Source: Bacteroidota bacterium
GTDB lineage: Bacteria > Bacteroidota > Ignavibacteria > Ignavibacteriales > Ignavibacteriaceae
DNA: 55,206 bases
Direction: 5' to 3'
Assembly (NCBI GenBank): GCA_021813585.1
Contig: JAKAJV010000046.1
Coordinates: forward strand, 1 to 55,206
In this document: positions 51,958 to 55,206 of the stretch, in pieces
How the letters are laid out: each line of letters begins with the position of its first letter
Numbering within the stretch: the stretch's first letter is position 1
Position numbers and translations under genes: made by a program
The notes under the pieces: model-generated
What the model was told of the DNA's origin: nothing
Database searches by the model: none
Seen by the model: only the letters and a program-made list of their open reading frames with translations

Positions 51958-53208
51958 ATGTTTGATGCAAATTATAAATTTACATGTGTCGACAGATTTC
52001 TGAAGTATGTAAAATACGATACTCAGTCGGACGAAGACTCAACAAGTTTTCCCAGTACGGAAAAGCAAAAAATTCTTTCCAAAGACCTTGCCGAAGAACT
52101 GAAAACCCTAGGGCTGGAAGATGCACACATGGATGAGTGGGGATACGTAATGGCTACTCTCCCGTCCAATACTAATAAGGATGTTCCGCCCATCGGTTTT
52201 ATTGCGCATGTCGATACTTCTCCGGCCGTTACCGGTGCAAACGTAAATCCGGTTATAAATAGGAATTACCAGGGCGGGGATATTCAGCTTAAAAATGATC
52301 CGAACCAGGTAATTAGATTTAGCGATAATCCTGACCTCGCAAATATGATAGGACATGATATTATTACTACCGACGGCACTACGCTTCTAGGCGCCGACAA
52401 TAAATGCGGCGTTGCAGAAGTTGTGGATGCAATTAATTATCTGCTGGCTCACCCGGAAGTAAAACACGGCCCGGTGAAAGTATGCTTTACTCCTGATGAG
52501 GAAGTAGGACGAGGTACCGAAAAAATCGATGTCAAGAAACTCGGTGCCGTAGCTGCATATACTGTTGACGGGCAAAGCCGGGGCGAAGTAGAGACAGAAA
52601 CCTTCAGCGCAGACGCGGCTGTAATTAAAATCCACGGCAAGAATATTCATCCCGGCTATGCAAAGGGAAAAATGATAAACTCGGTAAGAGTAGCCTCCGC
52701 ATTTTTAGAAAGCCTTCCTAAAGACCGCCTTTCTCCGGAAACGACTGAAGGGCGCGAAGGGTACGTCCACTGCACTAATGTAAGCGGCAACGAAGAGCTT
52801 ACGACTTTAAAATTTATTATCCGCGACTTTGAAACGCCCAAGCTTAAGGAATATGAAAACTTGCTGAAAGAACTTGCTGAAAAAGCAGTGGGTAATTATC
52901 CGGGTGCAAGGCTTGAGTTTGAAGTAATAGAACAATACAGAAACATGAAAGAAGTTTTGGATAAGCATCCTGAAGTGGGAGGAAATGCAATTGAGGCTAT
53001 GAAGAGGTTGAACATTAAGCCAATCTTAAGCCCTATACGCGGCGGAACAGATGGATCTCGCCTGTGCTTTATGGGATTGCCTACACCGAACATCTTTGCA
53101 GGCGAACATAGCTTTCATTCCAAACTCGAATGGGTTTCTATCCAGGATATGGAGCTAGTTGTTAAAGTAATTGTAGAGATTTGCAAAGTGTGGGAAGAAA
53201 GAGCATGA
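51958..53208 (+). CDS. pepT: Peptidase T (tripeptide aminopeptidase)
   Basis: 416 residues, typical length. M20B motifs are clear: FIAHVDTSPAVTG (first zinc histidine and Asp), DGTTLLGADNKCGVAEVVDA (bridging Asp), CFTPDEEVGRGTEKID (catalytic glutamate pair), YTVDG, and PIRGGTDGSRLCFMGLPTPNIFAGEHSFHSKLEWV at the end. PepT removes the N-terminal residue from tripeptides in the cytoplasm. It would finish the breakdown of peptides such as those imported by an OPT system. GAGGT precedes the ATG. Confidence 0.95.
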   Translation: MFDANYKFTCVDRFLKYVKYDTQSDEDSTSFPSTEKQKILSKDLAEELKTLGLEDAHMDEWGYVMATLPSNTNKDVPPIGFIAHVDTSPAVTGANVNPVINRNYQGGDIQLKNDPNQVIRFSDNPDLANMIGHDIITTDGTTLLGADNKCGVAEVVDAINYLLAHPEVKHGPVKVCFTPDEEVGRGTEKIDVKKLGAVAAYTVDGQSRGEVETETFSADAAVIKIHGKNIHPGYAKGKMINSVRVASAFLESLPKDRLSPETTEGREGYVHCTNVSGNEELTTLKFIIRDFETPKLKEYENLLKELAEKAVGNYPGARLEFEVIEQYRNMKEVLDKHPEVGGNAIEAMKRLNIKPILSPIRGGTDGSRLCFMGLPTPNIFAGEHSFHSKLEWVSIQDMELVVKVIVEICKVWEERA

Positions 53209-53373
53209 AGTAGAAAATAGATGGCTGTCAGCTGGAGGTTGAATAAAGAAAATTATTAAAAGAAGATGAAGCAACAAATATTAAAACAATTTTAGATGAG
53301 CTTTTGCCAAAGTACTCTTGTTCATAAATACAGTGGCGTATAAAATAATGGTTAAACCTCAACACGACATATT

Positions 53374-53504
53374 AAAGTCCCGTAGGGACGAAATAGATGA
53401 TGCTGTCTAATAAATTTATTAAATATATCTCTAATATATCGTCCCTATAGGACTTTGATTTACTTTATTACATTTTTCTATAAATATGTCGTCCCTACGG
53501 GACT
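53374..53504. repeat. GTCCC palindrome cluster
   Basis: AAAGTCCCGTAGGGACGA (53374-53391) and its inverse TCGTCCCTATAGGACTTT (53439-53456) bracket about 47 AT-rich bases. A second inverse copy, GTCGTCCCTACGGGACT, follows at 53488-53504. Each unit is itself a short palindrome (GTCCC-x3-GGGAC). The set sits in the 375-base spacer between pepT and the U32 gene, which otherwise holds no gene. It looks like a REP/MITE family seen in many FCB and cyanobacterial genomes. Confidence 0.65.
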
Positions 53505-53583
53505 AATCACAAAAATGTTATGTCATAGTATTTATGAATACGTATACTAAGTTAAGCGCATATATTAATTACCTTGATGAAAA

Positions 53584-54876
53584 ATGAAATCAATTGAAAA
53601 ACCGACCGCCAACCGCCAACAGTCTACCCCCGAATTAATGGCCCCGGCAGGAGACTGGACAATGCTTACCGCCGCAATTAAGGCGGGCGCAGATGCTGTT
53701 TACTTCGGCGTGGATAAACTAAACATGCGGGCTAAGGCAGAAAACTTTTCTACCGGGGACTTGCAAAAGATTTCCGAATACTGTAAGGAACGAAATATAA
53801 AGACCTATCTTACACTTAACACAATCGTCTATGAAGAAGAGCTTGCAGAAGTTGAAGAAATTATAACAGCCGCTAAGGTTGCCGGGATTAACAGGGTTAT
53901 CTGCTGGGACCTTGCAGTTGCGCAGATATGTAAAAAACTCCAAGTGGATTTCTGTATTTCCACACAAGGCTCGGTATCAAATTCCTTAAGCGCAAATTTT
54001 TATAAACAGATTGGTGCAGTAAGAATAGTGCTTGCCAGGGAATGCTCGCTTGAAGAGATAAAAAAAATCAGGGCGTATACAGATCTTGAAATAGAGGCAT
54101 TCGTCCACGGTGCTATGTGCATTGCGGTTAGCGGCCGCTGCTTTATGAGCCACCACCTGTTCGGTAAAAGCGCAAACAGGGGCGAGTGCATACAGCCGTG
54201 CAGAAGAGAATTTGAAGTAACGGATACCGTTACCGGCAAGTCAATGCTTATCGGCGAGGATTATGTACTTTCTGCAAAAGATTTATGCACTATAGAATTT
54301 ATTGACATGTTGATTGAAGCAGGAATAGATTCATTTAAAATAGAGGGAAGAAAAAGAAGCCCGGAATACGTTGCCAAAACCGTCTCAGTTTACCGGCGGG
54401 CGATTGATCTTTATTATATGGGCGAACTAACCGCTGAGATTAAAAAAGAATTATTGCGGGAACTGGAGAATGTTTACAACAGGGGCTTCTCATCCGGCTT
54501 TTATTTCGGCAAGCCGAGCTCCGAAGATTATTCCGATATATACGGAAGCAAAGCCAAGACAAGAAAAGTATACGCCGGCAAAGTTGTGAACTATTATAAA
54601 AAAACCAAAATAGCTCAGGCGTTTCTGGAATCCGGTGAAATTAAGACAGGAGACGAAGTTCTAATTATTGGTTCTAGTTCCGGAGTGGTTAACCTGAAAA
54701 TCACCAATATATTTAAAGATGATGTTCAAACCGTAGCTGCGGCAAAAGGTGATATGATTACTTTTCCATGTGAAGAAACGGTAAGAAACAACGACAGAAT
54801 TTATATCGTCGTCCAAATAAATGCCCCCTCCATCTCCCCCAAAGGGGGAGAGAAAAATACTCGGTCGGAGTATTGA
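53584..54876 (+). CDS. U32 family peptidase / tRNA-hydroxylation-type protein, C-terminus altered by repeat
   Basis: 430 residues. ELMAPAGDWTMLTAAIKAGADAVYFGV is the U32 N-terminus. EAFVHGAMCIAVSGRCFMSHH with the later GECIQPCRR is the U32 signature with its conserved cysteines. DSFKIEGRKRSPEYV follows, and the C-terminal beta-barrel (KVYAGKVVNYYKK onward) is complete. E. coli homologues (TrhP, RlhA) are needed for hydroxylation of tRNA or 23S rRNA. The normal end is close to RNNDRIYIVV. From 54816 the frame enters the 152-bp repeat, which contributes about 19 residues and the TGA. Confidence 0.88.
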   Translation: MKSIEKPTANRQQSTPELMAPAGDWTMLTAAIKAGADAVYFGVDKLNMRAKAENFSTGDLQKISEYCKERNIKTYLTLNTIVYEEELAEVEEIITAAKVAGINRVICWDLAVAQICKKLQVDFCISTQGSVSNSLSANFYKQIGAVRIVLARECSLEEIKKIRAYTDLEIEAFVHGAMCIAVSGRCFMSHHLFGKSANRGECIQPCRREFEVTDTVTGKSMLIGEDYVLSAKDLCTIEFIDMLIEAGIDSFKIEGRKRSPEYVAKTVSVYRRAIDLYYMGELTAEIKKELLRELENVYNRGFSSGFYFGKPSSEDYSDIYGSKAKTRKVYAGKVVNYYKKTKIAQAFLESGEIKTGDEVLIIGSSSGVVNLKITNIFKDDVQTVAAAKGDMITFPCEETVRNNDRIYIVVQINAPSISPKGGEKNTRSEY

Positions 54877-54967
54877 CTCCGACCTGCGTTAAAAGACACC
54901 CACGACCCAAGGGTCGAGGTATTTAAAGTCCTCCCTTTTGGGGAGGACTTAGAAGGGGCCAATAAAG
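54816..54967. repeat. 152-bp multi-hairpin repeat, copy B (overlaps the U32 3' end)
   Basis: This is the same length and orientation as copy A at 40877-41028. Copy B differs mainly in its right half and retains the four hairpins. The left 61 bases are translated as the last residues of the U32 protein (NAPSISPKGGEKN and onward), so the element inserted at or just before the original stop codon. Identity high enough to suggest recent movement, or strong constraint, was judged by eye. Confidence 0.85.
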
Positions 54968-55097
54968 GCTAAATAACCTGCGCCTGCCGGATTAAAAAAA
55001 TATACGAATTAAAAATTTCCCGTTGTATCTTAAATTAAAACTAAATATCTTACAACAGTTATAATTGGTGCGGATTTATTTTCCCGACTTGTATTTT

Positions 55098-55206
55098 TTA
55101 GTGCGGCAGCAGGTTTAGCTTCTCCATTATTTTTGAAACCTCCTCCGATAGAGGAACCCTCTTAACAATAACTTTATTATTGTTCTTGTTTAACAATTTA
55201 GCGTCT
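55098..55206 (-). CDS. 3' end of an unidentified gene (cut by window edge)
   Basis: The reverse strand from the window edge is open for 35 codons to TAA at 55098-55100. It reads DAKLLNKNNNKVIVKRVPL, then SEEVSKIMEKLNLLPH. The basic strand followed by a terminal amphipathic helix is a plausible protein end, but I do not recognise the family. Some transposases of the IS1634 type end in a similar way; this is not enough for a call. A 130-base spacer separates it from the 152-bp repeat. Confidence 0.45.
   Translation of the reverse strand, partial: DAKLLNKNNNKVIVKRVPLSEEVSKIMEKLNLLPH

Noticed and set aside
53374-53504. GTCCC palindromes as a CRISPR array
   Set aside because: There are only three units, of mixed orientation and unequal spacing, with no cas genes in the window.
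55098-55206. Calling the edge gene a transposase
   Set aside because: Only 35 C-terminal residues are visible, and the likeness to IS1634-type ends is too weak to name it.

Overview
The window looks like a chromosomal segment of a free-living Gram-negative bacterium of the FCB group, most probably an Ignavibacteria-like lineage. The main clues are secreted proteins ending in the YPNPFNPATTI-type type IX secretion (T9SS) sorting domain, Cys-type lipoproteins, an OmpA protein with thrombospondin type 3 repeats, a bacterial geranylgeranylglyceryl-phosphate synthase, and an AT-rich sequence in which TAA, TAG and TGA all act as normal stops. The taxonomic call is inference; no rRNA is present.

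Layout. 1-231: a tandem duplication of a tRNA-Arg(CCU) locus, the first copy broken by a palindrome. 424-7097: a T9SS hydrolase-like protein, a SAM methyltransferase overlapping rlmD, then a reverse-strand rsmI-like gene with an MNT/HEPN pair. 7213-12874: a membrane protein, a secreted tripeptidyl-peptidase-II-like subtilase, and an OPT oligopeptide transporter 14 bp behind it. 13072-21302: a low-density, decayed stretch with a small antitoxin-like gene and a truncated nucleotidyltransferase, a dienelactone hydrolase, a T9SS metalloprotease with a broken 5' end, lipoproteins, a beta-propeller protein and a broken LuxR-type regulator. 21555-29680: ordinary metabolism and transport (tex, GGGP synthase, gmhA, DUF192, lipoprotein, alpha/beta hydrolase, APC permease). 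29765-32342: a defence islet with a BglII-like restriction enzyme, its cognate methyltransferase interrupted by one TGA, and a second MNT/HEPN pair. 32437-40746: an NCS2-like permease, a large REC-PAS-GAF-PAS-PAS-HisKA-HATPase-REC hybrid kinase, a sodium:solute symporter and pta. 41100-50205: a yggS-divIVA-punA-membrane protein-ileS-dksA-like-lspA-lspA-rluD run that keeps the gene order known around divIVA in Bacillus. 50416-54876: OmpA, pepT and a U32 peptidase. At the right edge lies the 3' end of a reverse-strand gene.

Several genes form plausible working sets. The secreted subtilase, OPT transporter, prolyl-oligopeptidase-like hydrolase, amino-acid permease and PepT together suggest peptide scavenging. 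rlmD, rsmI, ileS and rluD serve translation. lspA fits the lipoproteins seen here.

The most unusual signals are these: an intact BglII-like nuclease beside a nonsense-interrupted methyltransferase; an isoleucyl-tRNA synthetase whose HIGH motif reads GIHH; tandem divergent lspA genes; a 152-bp multi-hairpin repeat in two copies, one of which supplies the C-terminus and stop codon of the U32 peptidase; hexanucleotide arrays on both sides of rluD; and several genes broken in ways that can be reconstructed from the sequence. I found no CRISPR array and no intact insertion sequence. I did not find a clearly new multi-gene system.
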